Positions 12,756 through 25,195 of a stretch of 64,000 nucleotides of DNA are shown here, one piece after another. Under the pieces are notes generated by a model, which saw only the letters and a program-made list of their open reading frames with translations, did not search any database and was not told the DNA's origin. This stretch comes from Tetrahymena thermophila SB210. Its lineage: Eukaryota; Ciliophora; Oligohymenophorea; Hymenostomatida; Tetrahymenidae. The stretch is taken from the NCBI RefSeq assembly GCF_000189635.1, contig NW_002476380.1:496001-560000 (forward strand), given 5' to 3'. The stretch's first letter is position 1, and each line of letters begins with the position of its first letter. The position numbers and the translations under genes were made by a program.

Positions 12756-15700
12756 TCATTTAAGAGAATTTTTGTATATTCTTTCTACTTTTATTTATTC
12801 TAAAAGATTTGATTTATATTTATCCCATTATTTTGACCACTAGCTTACCTATGTTGTATAAATGGCATCATATTCTTTTCTTGTTATAAGCCCATCAATC
12901 ATAGTTCGCTTTTTTTTTTTAATATTTGAATGTTATTATGAAAAATATTATATTTAATAGCTATTGATATACTCTTAAAAGATTGGGAATGAGATGAATT
13001 TTATCTCTTTCAAGGATATATACTTCTATTTCAGCTGAGTCTGCAATCTAAATTTAAAAATTTTAATTTATTTAAATTTCAAATATTTAAATTATTTTAT
13101 TCATTCATATAAAGTCTTACAACTGTTAATTTTGCCCTTTCTCTTGGATCTGTTTAATATTCATCTTCAGCTGCTGGATCCACTTTTAAGTATTCTAATA
13201 AAATGGCACGGCCAAAGAAGAAATCTCCTCTCACTAAAGAACCAAATTCATGCTAAATAAAATGAAAAAAAAAAGCAATAAATTGATTTTTCTATATCTG
13301 TTATTAATAAAATTACTTGGTATTTATATGCTATATTTTAGTCGTCAGCATAAATAATTTCATAGTTAGCAGCTTTAAGAGGAGCATCATTATCAAAGTC
13401 ATCATAATCGCTTTCAGAATCTTAGGAAACTTTTGTATTGTCAACTAGTGTATTTTTCTTTGCAGTTCCTTCTGGTATGATCTTAGTGTCTAATTTTCAA
13501 ATAAATATAAAATTCAGTTTAATTTTAGAATAAATAAATAAATAAATAACTTACAATCTTTAATTCCAAAGCTTAATTTTTTATTAGAGAATTTTCTTTC
13601 TCTTCCCATAACGAAATTGTTTCTCACAATAACTTCTTCTTTTATAATTTTTAATCTTCCAGAGCTTACAATAAATAAATTATTTGGTTCTTGACCTTCT
13701 CTAACTAGAATTTCACCTAACTTATATTTTTTTACTTCAACTAAATTAGCTAATGGAATTAAGCTCACAGGATCCATATACTTATTTATAGTAATTAATT
13801 CATTAATTTTATTTGATTAATTTTAATTCATATTTAAATAAATTTACTTCAAAAAATGATAAGGTCTATAATAGTTTCAGCTTAACATCAAGTTCTTTTT
13901 AAATAAGTCCCAACAATATAGTTTTGAAATAATCTCTCGATACTGTAAAAAGAGTTGTTACTTCACAAGTCTTGAAATTTAATATAAAAAAATATTATAT
14001 TAATTTAAATGAAAATTTACTTCAATCGTTGCAGCTCTTTTAGATGAATTTTTATTGGCTTCTTCAAGCATTTTATTTAAATCTTCCTCACTCTTTTATT
14101 TTTTTACATTTTTATCTTTAATCTTTTTATCGTCTTTGTTCTTTGATTCTTCTTCTTCTTCTTGATCTTCTACTTTGTTAAATAAAGGTTGTTTCTCTAA
14201 TTCCTTTTTAATTTGAGATATTCTAATTGGACCAAGGTCATTTGCCTTGATTGATTTGACTATGTTAGTTGTTTTCTTTTAATTCATAAGAGCCAATTCA
14301 CCAAATTACTATCCATCATAGAGTGTAGCAACAACCAAACTATCATCTTTCCCATCAGGACTAATTCTTTTTATTCTAACATGGCAAGCACCTCTGATTA
14401 TAACATACATTAAATCACCTTCATCTCCCTTTTTATAAATAAGATTTGCTATTTTTACTAAAAAAAGAACTACTTACTTAATTGAAAATAATTTAGTCAG
14501 CTGGATATTGCACTATATTTGCTAACTTAAGTAAATACATCCTAGTTGGCTTTGTAAATCTCTTAAAGAATTTGAGTCTTTCAGCAATAGTATCTAAGAA
14601 TTCATAATCTCTTTCATTTGATGGTAATTTATATTCTTCCATAATAAGATTTAGTTCGTGTTAACTAACACCTTCTTCATTGGTATTTAAGAAATTATAA
14701 ACAAATTATTCTTTTTTCTATTAAAATCTCTATTTTTATAAGAATATTTTGTTAATATTTGCCAAAAATCAAACTAATTTTCTCATGCATTTTTAGTTTA
14801 AATTTCCATTTATGCATACATAATATTTATTAAAATATATTATTTTAATTATTTTTGTTTTTTTAAAAACTTTATAAAAAAATGTGAAGATTATCAAATT
14901 GTAAAGAACTTTTTACTTTAAAATCTAGTTGATCCTCTAGATGATACTTTTCAAACTTTTATCTTAGCTCTTCGCCATATTCTTTGAGTTGATCATGAAT
15001 GTTGTTTGGATGATCAAAAAAGAACTTTTCTTATTCAACAATATTTTGTTAGTTTATTACAACATCTTTATTATGTAGGTTCTATTCAGAATTGCTAATT
15101 GGATTTTCTAAATTTACAATCGTTGGAACATCTAAAACTGAAAAAGTCATTTATTTTTTAGACCCAAATAAATCTGTATGATTATCATCAAATTATTTCT
15201 ATAGTGTTTCCATATATGGCTATAAATCTTGCTAATACTATCTTCTATTCTTAATGATGTAGTTTAATTCTGCCTGAGTCAAAGCTTTGCTTTTCAAATT
15301 GAGACGAAACTTTTTAAATAAAAAATTTTGAATAAAATTTAACATAAATTGATTCTTTCTTTCTTTACCACTATTTCTTCCTTTTAAGCATTCTCATAGT
15401 CCTGCTAATTCAATTAATTCAGGGATTAAGGATCATTCTTATTATTTTAATTTTTAAAACTCTTTCTCCCTAAAGATTTAGTATTCTTAGGAGTTGGTTG
15501 TACGCCTTTAAATGATTTAGGTGTATTATTGAATGTTGAAGGTGATTTCAAAGCAGAGCTAGGAGGATTTTATGAAGATTTATTTAAATCAATTTAAAGC
15601 TTTTCTTTTAGCGTAGAATCTAAGTGTATCTAAACATTTTTTCTCTTGTTTGTAAATTCTTACTCCTAACCTATAACAAAATCCTATTTTAGTTTCTGAT

Positions 15701-16946
15701 TAGTAACTTTATTGTAATTATCTATCTAAGCGTTTTAATGCTATTCATCTATTTTATAATTTTAATCATATTGATTTTATAATTCCTCTTAAGGTTTTAG
15801 GTCTCCAAAAAAATTATTGCTTACTGGCTATCTTTATCCAACAGCATTTGTTTATGGTCTCTCTTATAGATTAGTAGTGCTTCCTTGTGCATTTTAATTT
15901 TTTAAATTCATGTGCTTTTTTAAGTGACTGTGGACATCATTATTTAGTCTATTTGCTTCTTTTTAAAGTGTATTTGAAGAAACTGACCCAATTTAAGCAG
16001 TTTCTGCTCTTGGGGGTAATTGGTAACTAACTTATTCGCTTTTTTTGGAAGGATTTTCTGATTCATCATCAATATTTTCTAGTTCTTAATTTTTCAAATT
16101 TGCTTTGTTTTAACTTGTCTTTCTTTATAGCTCATTTGCTGTTTTAGCACGGTCTATAGTTGCAAATGTTATGTGATTTTTACCTTCCAGCTGTTTTTTC
16201 TAAAGATTATCATACATGATTTGCTTGAAATCTTTGATATCAGCCAATGATTCTATTTCTTTATATGTTTAAGAACGAGTAGATGCCGTCTTTACTCTAT
16301 TTTCAGTAAAGAACTTTTTCGATTAGTTCTAAGTTTCTTATATGGAAATAACCTGATTCAGTAAATTTTTTGGTTAGTTGAACATATCCATATATTTTTA
16401 CTACATTTATTAAGTTTGATTTATTTTACTAGTTTCAGGTCGAGGTCCAAGTTTCTTAATATACTTCTAACTCATTACTGCAGAGGCGATTCTTTCTTTT
16501 TTAAATTTATTAGGGAAATTAGGAAATTAGTTATTTAAGACAGACATTTAATCTTATGAATGAGGTAAATTAGCTTAATCAAATTCTAATTAGTTTATTC
16601 CATTAATTGTATGTCCACTAGGAACTCTTAGAGCAGATGCTAACCTTTGAATTTGATGAGAGCTTCTTGAATTTCCTTAAGCACTCATGGGAATTTGTTT
16701 TAACATACCACTTTATCTGTTATTGTGGCTTGTACTTGACCTGAAATAAATGTTGTTATTCTCATACTATGTTTAAGAATTAGCTTAAAAATTGACAGGT
16801 AAGGTTGCTGTTTACTGCTGCTATTTAAATGAAGAGAGAAACTTTTCTTTAGTGTTTTACTAAAAATTTTTATTTATTCCTTTTTCGTCATCAAAATTAG
16901 TACTGCCATTTGATTATCTCTTTTAAATATTTAGAAGATTAAACAT
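12756..16946 (-). CDS. Large protein with two cyclic-nucleotide-binding domains
   Basis: Exons on the minus strand: 16946-15369, 15309-14917, 14717-14478, 14428-14021, 13970-13848, 13780-13555, 13489-13317, 13252-13121, 13047-12973, 12908-12756, giving about 1,166 residues. The first 640 residues are low-complexity and rich in Gln, Asn, Ser and Lys. A first cyclic-nucleotide-binding domain begins near residue 715 (ADQIIFNQGDEGDLMYVII, then GQQFGELALM). A highly charged Glu/Lys insertion of about 70 residues sits before the RAAT segment. A second domain starts near residue 930 (EILVREGQEPNNLFIV), also interrupted by an insertion, with FFFGRAILLE where FGE is usual. There is no kinase or channel domain. 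The 5' end is uncertain: an extra exon beginning at an ATG at 17131 could be spliced on. Ligand and partner are unknown. Confidence 0.85.
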
Positions 16947-18249
16947 GTATCCTGAACTAAATATTTCTCAGAATTATTTTGTGGATTATTGGTTGCTATA
17001 TTGTTATAAAGTAAATTATTATTATCTATAATACTATCTTAACTATGATTAAATTAATTAAATTAAAAGATTAATTATTTTACTCATTTAAATTAAAAGG
17101 TTTCAAAAAGCAATTACTTACCTTCATTCATTCATACTTAAATTTTGAAGATATTTATTTACATAAATTAGTAAATTTGAGATATAACATATGCATACAT
17201 TTTCAATTAAATTTTGCATAATAATTGTAATAATTGTTTGCTGCTGAATATTATATGAATGAACCAAATAAATTGTATTTATTTCTTAAATCTGGGCTAT
17301 TAATTGATTAACTACTTATTTATTATTAATACAAATCTTAAAAACAATTTATTCAATTATTAAAGTGATTAAATTACTGAATTATTTTATGAATATAAGA
17401 TATTAAACTAATCAAATCTTATTTCCTGCCTTTGAATTTCAACGTGATTTAAAATTGAATTAAAACTGATCTAAAATATTAAGATTTTTAGTTTAAAAAA
17501 TTTAATTATTTCATAATCCTAATTCAAAAACATAAAACAAATGTATAAATTTACTACTAAGTTTATATTATTCTTGTAAATTTTAAAAGTTTTAAAAATT
17601 TAAAAAAAAATAAGAATCAAAAGTAAATGTTATGAAATATTTAGCTATAACTGATTAATTTCTAGTTTGTCTTTGCTGAGGATAGTGAGGTTTTATTTTA
17701 AATTAAAAAATAAACAAATAAATAGGTGAGTTATATCTAATTTTATTAGTTTTTTAATTGATATTTGGATAAATTAACTGAGGTAAATGAAATGAAGCTA
17801 ATATTTTTTATTTAGTAATTTAAAAATAATATTTTATAATTTTTTGTTAATTAATTTAACAAAAAATTAATCTGAATTTAACAAAAATAGAAAGGTTAAA
17901 AGTATTTAAGAGTCAATTTAATTTGAAGATTTATTACACTAAATTTAAGATTAGCTTTTGATATTATTTGATTTTTGTGTCTTTTGTTTTTTATGATAAC
18001 TACATTTAAAACTGATGGAAGGTATGTATGTACATATGTATGTATGAATGTTTTTTAATGGAGTAGTTTATATAAAGTTAGAGTTTTGTTGAATTAATGA
18101 TAAGAAGTTTGATAATTGGATTTGTAACGTTTAAATAAAATATTGAAAAATTATTGTTGCAATATAGATAATTTTACAATTTTTAAATTAGTGATAATTT
18201 ATATATGATTTGTATTAACTTTTAAACATATAGTATTTATTCAGCCAGA
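16947..18249. other. Intergenic spacer
   Basis: A possible extra first exon of the cyclic-nucleotide-binding gene lies at 17122-17131 (minus strand). The rest is AT-rich. A short ATGT tetranucleotide microsatellite occurs near 18023-18050. No other gene is visible. Confidence 0.5.
18023..18050. repeat. ATGT-type microsatellite
   Basis: Short imperfect array of ATGT units (GTATGTATGTACATATGTATGTATG) written here only by type; it lies in the spacer downstream of uL22 and has no visible coding role. Confidence 0.6.
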
Positions 18250-20295
18250 TCAGTTACCAATGGCGAGTTTACCCTTTTTGGTCTTGGGAACCTTCTTAGC
18301 AGCATCCTTAGGGGCTTCCTTTCTGACCTTAGCAGCAACTTCTTAAGCGAAAATTTCGACGTGGCAGCCAGAGTTCAAGTAGGCTAATTTATTCAAAGTA
18401 AATAATTTAGATAAATATAATTTTAATTTGAAACACTAATAATTTTCCTTTGTTTTCTTTTAATTTAGAAAGAATGACAAATGCTATTTGATATTTGTTT
18501 TTCAATATTTATATATTCTAGTTTAGTTAATATGTTATTTTATATATTCATAATAGAGTGCTCGTTTTTTATCAATTTATTTGATAGATAATATTTTACT
18601 TCACACTTATAATGAGTTGAAAATCAAACAGATCCAAGCAAAATCAAGTAATTTAAAAATATATTTGATATTTCCCCTTTATTCCATATTATTTTTTTCA
18701 TTAATTAAGTATGACTACACTTTTTTACATTCAATCTGATTTTTTTAGTCTTTTTATGTACTTTTAGAGCAAATTTAATGACTGAATAACGCTTTATCAA
18801 CTCTTCTTTTAAATTTCTGAAGTAAAATAACTACTTTGAAAGTAAATTACTCTAGAATGATTTTATTTTTTAAATTATTTTTGACCCATTGTTGAAAGCA
18901 AACCATATAATTTAATTTAATCATATTTTTTCTTAAAAGCTATGTAATAGTTTGCTTTATTATTATTATTTAATTAATTTTATCTCTATCTTTTTATATC
19001 TCTAACAAATACAACAACTTCAAAGTGAGCGAAGGTGAGTCAAGTTTTTTATCCTAAATAATAATTTTTGGTTCCACTAAAACAACTACTAACATCATGG
19101 ATAAACATAATTTATATTGTGATTTAAATAGCTTGCATTACTTGTATTCCCAAAATGAAAGAACAACAAAGGATTTATTTGTTTGTTATTTCGTGTTTCT
19201 TTTTAAACTTATTTGAAAATATGAATAAAACTTACGGTTGATTCTACCGTGGGCTCTGTAGGTTCTTCTTCTACCCTTTTGAGCTCTGTTAACTTAACCG
19301 TGTTAGATAACGAGGTTAGCAGTGTTCAAGGACTTAGCCTATTTAAATAAAATAATATTAATTTTGATTGTCCTTTAAACTATACTTAACGCCCACAAAT
19401 AATACCATGTATATTTCTTAATTAATCAATATTACAACTACTAACTAAAATCAATTAACTATGCCTATTTTAAACTCATTCGCAATATATATAACGCTTG
19501 CCTTTGGATTTAACTCTTTTTCGGCCTCTAATTTTAAATCTAGCTAATTGAAATATATGTAGAAGAATATGTGATTAGTCAGAATTTTATTGTATTTGAT
19601 TGTGGTCCTTATATAAATAAATTATTTATTTTTTCTTACTTGAGCGTTAGCGGAAAGGTTATCAAGGAGACCGAGGATGACCTTGACAGACTTAACGGGC
19701 CATCTACCTGTTTGATTGAAAGAAATAGAATTAGTTAAGAATCATAGAATTCATAATTAAAATGCTCATTTTATGAAAATATGCAAAAAAAATTATAATG
19801 TAGTTTTGTATGTTTTTTGCATTAGATCAAAATTTGTCCTATTTATTTATATCTTTTGCTCCTTTTGCTAATTAAAAAGCAAAAAACACAAAGAAACATA
19901 TTTCATAAATAAATGCAAAAATGAGCTAGTTTTTGATAAAGTAGCGAAGTGGTTACCTTGGGTTCTGCCGAATTCGTGAGCTTAAGCAGTTCTACCAATG
20001 CAACCAGTGAATCTGGTGAAGGGGATACATCTCTTTCTGTCAATAACAGCCTTGAGGTATCTCTTGGCGTTTTCGAGGTTCAATCCCTTGATGGCTCTGA
20101 CAACTTCATAAGTGTTCTTGAAGTGGACTCTTAAGTCGGAGGCAGAGGTCTTGACGGCTTTTCATTAAAAAAGTTAAATTTACAATCCATTTTTATGCGA
20201 AGATGGTTCAGCGAAAGTGCTTTTATTCTTATTGAAAAATGAATATTACCCTTAGCTTGGTTAGCGGGTTCACGAGAGTAATTAGTCTTTCCCAT
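18250..20295 (-). CDS. RPL17: Ribosomal protein uL22 (RPL17), 60S subunit
   Basis: uL22 is a core protein of the large ribosomal subunit that lines the peptide exit tunnel. Five exons on the minus strand (20295-20250, 20157-19957, 19707-19640, 19338-19236, 18383-18250) give 183 residues. Recognisable blocks are [72 protein letters not shown] and a Lys-rich C-terminus. Each block sits in order and all junction phases agree. Codon use is clearly biased to C-ending codons (GCC, ACC, AAG, ATC), unlike neighbouring genes, as expected for a highly expressed gene. The intron before the last exon is long (852 bp). Start is the MGKTNYS ATG directly after the upstream pyrimidine-rich region. Confidence 0.97.
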
Positions 20296-21217
20296 CTTTA
20301 TTTTATTAAAAATCTTATTTTTTGGTCTTTATATGAATTTCTTGCTATACGAATCTTTTTTAATTAAAAATCCCTTCTTTGATATCAATTTTCTTCTTCC
20401 TCACTTCGATCTTTCCCACTACTTATTTTTCGCCTCCTCACTTTCTTATTTATTTACCTTTTTTTGTTCCTTCACTCTTTATTTCAATCATATAATTAAC
20501 TTTTCATATAAATTTGTTAAACTCTACATTTTATTTAATTTCATTATATCCATCTTTCTTTCTTTCATTCATTCATTCCTTTCAAATATTAATTAAAAAA
20601 ATTATGCATATAAATATAATCAAGCATGCTTATACTGTCTTTGCCAATCAAGTCTTTGAAAATTCATTTTTTTTTATTTTTTATCATATTCCTTTTTTAA
20701 CAATTCATCTGTATATAAATTATTTTAATAAATAAAATGTTATAACAAAATACTACAATTTTATTTACTCACAAAAAACTTAAATTTTTTATTTTCATAA
20801 AAAAGATTGTGTATATAAACTATATATTTAATTTTACAGTTAAAACTTTTCTTCTACTTATTAAAAAATTATAAACATAAAACTATAAAAATAAATTTCT
20901 AAAAATATGCGCTTTAAAATATAATAAGATTAAAATTTATTAAAAATTATAAAATTATTTAAAGTAGATAATTTATTCAAAATTTAAAACACAAATAAAA
21001 AAACTTTAAATAAATGTCTTTCATTTTTAAAAATTTCAGAAATTTATTAAAAGCTTATAAAAATGTAAAAATGATAAATTAATTATTTTATTGTTGCGAA
21101 ATATTTTAATTTTTATTAAAATGTTTGAAGTTATTTTAATAAATATGAAATAAGTAAATAATTTAAAAGACAAGCATACATTACTAAATTTAAGAAGAAA
21201 TTAAAATTATTTTTATT
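20296..21217. promoter_or_regulatory. Upstream region of uL22 with a strong pyrimidine-rich plus strand
   Basis: About 20310-20600 is rich in C and T on the plus strand, so the uL22 sense strand is purine-rich, unlike the mixed A/T elsewhere. It lies just upstream of the uL22 start. Beyond 20600 the sequence is ordinary AT-rich spacer. A promoter or 5' leader role is an inference. Confidence 0.4.
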
Positions 21218-22116
21218 TCAAAGCTTTATATCTTGTTCGTCATATTCAGCTTATTATTCTATTAATTTGATAGTATAATAACACTTTTAAGCTTAATTTA
21301 ATATTCCCTTCAAGTGTGTTATCCCAGAACAATTCTCGCGACAAAGCAGGCTTAAGTTATAATTGTACTCAAATACTTTACCAGATAGAGTGAATAGAAC
21401 ATGCATTATCATATCAAATATAAAAGAGAAAACTAGCACGCTTTTAACAAGCTACATACAGTCTTTAATATAAAGCTTATCTCGGAAATGAGTTAAATCA
21501 GCTTTAAATACAAGCTTTTTATCGCTATTTTCTTAAATAGTTATAGATCCAGCAAGCTAGCAGTCTAAATAACTATAGATCTCATAGTCTGTGCAAGGTT
21601 TATATCCAAAAATATCTTTAAAGATAAGAAGCATATCTGGGTTGTTGCTCAAAACCTTTTATTAAAAATATTAATTAAATACTCATTTTTTAAATAAAAT
21701 TAAAAATTTACTTCTTTGAAAATTGACATGCCTATTTTTTAAATTATTTCATTATCGGAAGATCTTTAAACCAAAAATTAAAATATTGATTCTTCATTTT
21801 TATATTCGGGATTTCTGATTTCATCTTTCATTCTTTTAAGAAACATCTCTTTGAACTGTTGAATGTTTGTTGATCTCAGCTTTTTATCTGAAATAATAGT
21901 TGAAGCCTTTTGGCTGAATTAATTCTAAAAAAACAAGTCAAATCTTATGAGTTTGTGATAAAGTTCAAATAAAGAGTCAATGTTATCTATTTTTTTCATG
22001 GTATACATCTCATTTTAAAATTTGCATTCCTCTTCACTTTTTATGAATTCTTTTTCCATGTTTGACAAATATTAATCTATTTTGTCAGAAGGAAGATAAA
22101 GATAGTTTTAGTTCAT
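21218..22116 (-). CDS. Unrecognised 280-residue protein
   Basis: Two exons on the minus strand (22116-21712 and 21655-21218) join in phase and give 280 residues ending in TGA. The coding character is clear: the frame stays open with balanced codons, and in-frame TAA/TAG occur as Gln. The N-terminal half is charged and looks helical (MEKEFIKSEEECKFQNEMY, KEMFLKRMKDEIRN). The C-terminal half has one hydrophobic stretch (SVLVFSFIFDMIMHVLF) and several Cys (LSLLCRENCSG, QKCYY). I do not recognise a family. The hydrophobic stretch could be a membrane segment or a buried helix. The neighbours (uL22, FolD) suggest nothing about its role. Confidence 0.75.
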
Positions 22117-23558
22117 TTTCTTACTTTTATTCAAATTTATTTTATTTAATAATTTATAAATATTCTCTCTCTAAACAGATTCACTCTTAAGCACTACTTA
22201 TAAAATTATTAGTGTGATTTCTAAATAATTTTTTTATGTTTACAAATACTACAAATAATTTGATAAACAATTTTAAACTTTTATTAATTTTTTATGGTTT
22301 TTAAAATAAATTATCAGAAAAAATTCTAAACAAATAATTTCATAAAAATTATTTTTTTACTTTGAATAGATATAAATTCTTTTTAATTAAAATAATTAAG
22401 TTCTGTTTTAAAATTTGTATTTGATTATCTGGTTTTATAATAAAAATAAATATAAAAAAATATCAATATAAAAATGATAAAAAACTGTAGATTTATTCTG
22501 CAAAAACCCAAGAATATTTAATTAATATTAGGAATTTATTGATTAGAATATTTTATATGAATTTTCCCTTGATTAGCTTTTGTTAATTATTTTAAGAAAT
22601 GCGATTTTATTTATGACTTTAATTTAAATTATTTGAATAATCTGATCTCTTTTACAAAAATAAATATAGACGAAATTTCTTTTATAGCATTTGCTTATTA
22701 ATTTTAACTTTCAAAACAAAAAAGTATTGGATTATTTATTATTATTTTAAGATTGAGGATCATTTTATTTAACTAAAATTTAAATTCTCTCTATAATTTT
22801 GGTAATATTTTAATAAAAAAGCTACTTATAAAAGTAAATAATTTTTTAGTAATATCAAAAAATTAAAAATAGTTAAAAATAGCATCAAAAAAAATAAATT
22901 TTGGTTTGAATAAATTGATTTTTCAAATCAAATTATTTAAACAACAAAAATTGAATTGAAAATTTTATTTACAATATTATGTATAATAATTCAATTTAAT
23001 GAATAAATATAGGTTATACAGATGAAAACTAATATCATCCTTTAAGTTAAGAAAATAAAATACAAATAATATTTTTAACAAAATAAAAGTATTAATAAGT
23101 TTGTATAAGAAAAAATAAGAAATAGTTTTATTTTTATATAAAAAATTAAAATAGTCAACTAATAATTTAAAATAGGAAGGTTCTATTCAAAATAATTAAT
23201 AATTAACTACTTTTAATGAATAGAAATTGGAAGACAAACACTAAATTTAGAGTTTTTAATAACTTTTTAGAACTATCTGTAATGAAAAGTGTTAAACAAA
23301 AACAAAAACTTAATAACTAATTTATTTATTTATTTATTTGCTTGTTTTTATCTTTATTTATTAATTAATTTATTTATTTATTGGATTAAGAAAAAACCAA
23401 AAAAATTTTATAATTAATAATTAATAAAAATATAAATTTTCTAAAAAAAGAATCATAATAAATATTATTGAAAATAAAGATTGAAATAAACACTCAGTTG
23501 CTAAATAGCCACAAAATAAATTTATAATAAAAAAATTTAATTAATTAAACTTATCAAA
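22117..23558. other. Intergenic spacer between divergent genes
   Basis: About 1.4 kb of AT-rich sequence with short TTTA/TTTAT arrays near 23320-23380. No coding stretch is recognised. It should contain the promoters of the flanking divergent genes. Confidence 0.5.
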
Positions 23559-25195
23559 ATGACTTCTACTTTTGCTTGTAGGACTTTACGTTATTCTTTC
23601 TCAACTGTTGTTTTTAATGGAAATAAATCTGCAAAAAAAATTCTAAGCTCTTTAAGGAAGGAGATTGAATGGTTTTAAAAATGTACAGCATTTTATAAAT
23701 TTAATTAACTTTACATTTTTTTTATACCATACATGCACTAAAGTGTTTTATTTTATTATTAACGAATTGATTAAATAAAATGATGTTTAACTCAATAATA
23801 AAAAGATAACTTTCATCAAGAAATTTATATGATAAACTTAATTACTTTTTGATTGCTCAATATATTTAATTCTACCTTAAAATTAGAAAGCGATTTATCA
23901 AGAAAGCCAGGACTAGGAATTATTCTAGTTGGTAATAACCCTGCATCACTTTCTTACATTAAAAAGAAACTTTAGGCTTGTGAAGCAATAGGAATCAGGC
24001 ACGAATTATACCATTTCTCAGAGGACATTTAAGAGTACGATGTTTTAAGTGCCATCGACAATCTGAATCGTAAAGATGATATTGATGCTATTATGGCATA
24101 AGTATAGCAACTAATTATTTTTATATTCAAAAAATCTAACTAAAGCTTTTATAATTTAATTTTTTACTTTGTTATTTAAAAAAATTTAACAACAAGTTTC
24201 TCAATTCAAATTAGATATTGAATTTTTCTTAATTTTGAAGTAAATTTTTTATAAAATCTATTATAAAGCTACCACTTCCATCTCATATAGATAAAAATAA
24301 TGTTATTAACATGATATCATCAGAGAAAGATGCTGATGGCTTGAAGTTGAATTCAAATAACCTTGATCCAAAGGCAAATATTCTCCCATGCACTCCTGCT
24401 GCCTGTCTTAAAATATTAGAAGAGCATCAAATCTGCCTTAAGGATAAGCATGTAGTATTAATAGGTAGAGGAAGGCTAGTAGGGTAGCCTCTCGAATAAC
24501 TATTAAGTAAATTATCTCCTGCATAGATTACAACTTGTGTAAAAGAAACTGGGGATATCAAACAACATATTTTAAAGGTAAAAATGATTTTATAGAATAA
24601 ATTTACCTATTTACATTCTTCCATAAGCCTTAACTTAAAGGTTTAATGTAATATTTATAATTAAAGTAAAAAACAATAAAAATTAATTTTTTAATTGACA
24701 AATGCTTTGTCATTTTTATTATATTTGAAATAAATAATTTCATAATATTAGGCTGACGTCATTATTGCTGCTGCAGGAGAAAGATAGCTCATAAAAGGTA
24801 AATGGATTAAAAAAGGAGCTATTGTACTTGATGTAGGAGTTAATAAAGGCATTCCAGGAATTGATCCCACTAAAGTAGTTGGCGATGTAGAATTTGAAGA
24901 AGTAATTAATTTATTTAAATAATTATTTTAAGAACATATTATTGCAACTATAAATTTAATTAAGGCAAAAAAAAGAGCAAGCTTAATAACTCCTGTTCCT
25001 GGTGGCATTGGCCCAATGACAGTCTCAATGCTTATGTACAATACAGTTTAGATATGGAAGTAAAGAAGAATGTAAGAATTGTTAGAGTTAAATGGGTAAT
25101 TATAGACATCCAACTTTGAACATGATAGTTTTGGTATAACAGTTAGCAATAGCTTTCCTCCTGAAAGCTCAATATATAATTATTTATACATTTGA
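23559..25195 (+). CDS. Methylenetetrahydrofolate dehydrogenase/cyclohydrolase (FolD type), probably mitochondrial
   Basis: This bifunctional enzyme oxidises 5,10-methylene-THF to methenyl-THF and hydrolyses it to 10-formyl-THF. Exons 23559-23682, 23887-24101, 24269-24577, 24752-24901 and 24965-25195 give 342 residues. Family blocks seen are [84 protein letters not shown] and [16 protein letters not shown]. The Lys of YxxxK is present (SYIKK). The N-terminus is basic and Ser/Thr-rich ([15 protein letters not shown]), like a mitochondrial targeting peptide. No formyl-THF synthetase domain follows, so this is the short form. The first splice is uncertain; an alternative joins about 10 bases earlier. 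A tail of about 40 residues extends past the usual end. Confidence 0.92.

Noticed and set aside
14429-14477. Apparent frameshift or ultrashort intron in the first cyclic-nucleotide-binding domain
   Set aside because: A normal 49-bp intron (GTAAGT to AAAAG) restores the frame and gives the canonical IIFNQGDEGDLMY sequence.
20333-20735. Two overlapping Phe/Ser/Leu-rich plus-strand frames
   Set aside because: They come from the pyrimidine-rich tract upstream of uL22; no family resemblance and no balanced codon use.
24902-24964. Extra 21-residue insertion near the C-terminus of FolD
   Set aside because: The stretch stays open but has intron borders, and removing it restores the conserved [17 protein letters not shown] sequence.
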